From: an uncultured Collinsella sp.
GTDB taxonomy: Bacteria > Actinomycetota > Coriobacteriia > Coriobacteriales > Coriobacteriaceae
NCBI GenBank assembly: GCA_900545555.1
Contig: UQZI01000047.1
Coordinates: 1-15,955, forward strand
Length of the DNA: 15,955 bases
Direction of reading: 5' to 3'
Part shown: positions 15,741-15,955 of the stretch, piece after piece
Layout of the letters: each line of letters opens with the position of its first letter
Numbering within the stretch: position 1 is the first letter of the stretch
Made by a program: the position numbers and the translations under genes
The notes under the pieces: generated by a model
Told to the model about the DNA's origin: nothing
The model's input: only the letters and a program-made list of their open reading frames with translations
Database searches by the model: none

Positions 15741-15955
15741 ATCGTATCCATACCCGCACGCGCCGAAACCTCGCAGCCCTTCTGCCCGTTGAGCACGCAC
15801 TCGAGTAGCGTATCGTATGCGCGCGGGGCTTCGGGGGCCAGGTGTGCCCTGTTAAACATGCCCTCGGGTCGCACGTTTCCCTTCGAGTCGATCATACAAG
15901 CCCCATTACAGTCTGAAATAGGCCATCGATAAATTTCGATGGCGAGCATTCGGCG
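15725..15955 (-). CDS. Unrecognised ORF, C-terminal part only (runs off window)
   Basis: This frame is open from the window edge to a TAG at 15727-15725. It contains MIDSKGNVRPEGMFNRAHLA, then a helical region PEAPRAYDTLLECVLNGQKG, and ends SARAGMDTIKALV. The pattern Y-x-x-LL-x-x-VLNG ... GMDTIKAL resembles the last helices of Gfo/Idh/MocA oxidoreductases, but I would not rely on it. It may be truncated at the 3' end: the stop falls almost exactly where the kinase remnant begins, suggesting a deletion or rearrangement junction near 15725-15740. The start is outside the window. Confidence 0.4.
   Translation of the reverse strand, partial: RRMLAIEIYRWPISDCNGACMIDSKGNVRPEGMFNRAHLAPEAPRAYDTLLECVLNGQKGCEVSARAGMDTIKALV

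Overview
The window looks like a chromosomal stretch from a high-GC anaerobic gut actinobacterium, most like a Coriobacteriia member such as Collinsella. This rests on the strong G/C bias at third codon positions, the actinobacterial flavour of the proteins and the fermentative gene content. It is an impression from reading, not a database result.

Left part (1-7515, all minus strand). Reading in the direction of transcription there is an SDR oxidoreductase, a 2-keto-3-deoxygluconate permease (kdgT), a pyruvate formate-lyase (PFL) region, a DegV-type lipid-binding protein, the PFL-activating enzyme (pflA), the 3'-end fragment of a beta-lactamase-like serine hydrolase, and the start of a 5'-methylthioadenosine/S-adenosylhomocysteine nucleosidase. 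PFL is encoded in two pieces. A 683-residue core (3123-5174) carries the Cys-Cys active site but no glycyl-radical domain, and a separate 83-residue gene (2786-3037) is exactly that missing C-terminal domain. Together with pflA they should form a complete, physically split, glycyl-radical enzyme. A plausible flow is uptake and reduction of sugar-acid derivatives (KdgT, SDR), pyruvate formation elsewhere, then non-oxidative cleavage to acetyl-CoA and formate.

Middle part (7804-12539, plus strand). A MarR-type regulator overlaps by 4 nt a gene pair encoding a heterodimeric ABC exporter. The first subunit has the degenerate ATP site and a large insertion after its first membrane helix; the second has the intact Walker B/H-loop but a degenerate signature motif. 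A strong terminator ends this operon.

Right part (12540-15955). A 239-bp AT-richer element with about 35-bp terminal inverted repeats (MITE-like) lies upstream of a class I DAHP synthase gene with a clear promoter and Shine-Dalgarno. Then come nested terminators, a cluster of short palindromic repeats, a GNAT acetyltransferase, a frameshifted remnant of a protein kinase with a C-terminal zinc-binding motif (minus strand), and an unrecognised partial ORF at the edge.

Non-coding structure is unusually rich. There is a 150-bp near-palindrome after the glycyl-radical-domain gene with a diverged direct copy beside it, a perfect 9-bp palindrome between the two PFL genes, LytTR-like 20-bp-spaced direct repeats upstream of degV, and palindromic repeats shared between the two ends of the window (381-407 and 14266-14360), one abutting the broken beta-lactamase-like gene.
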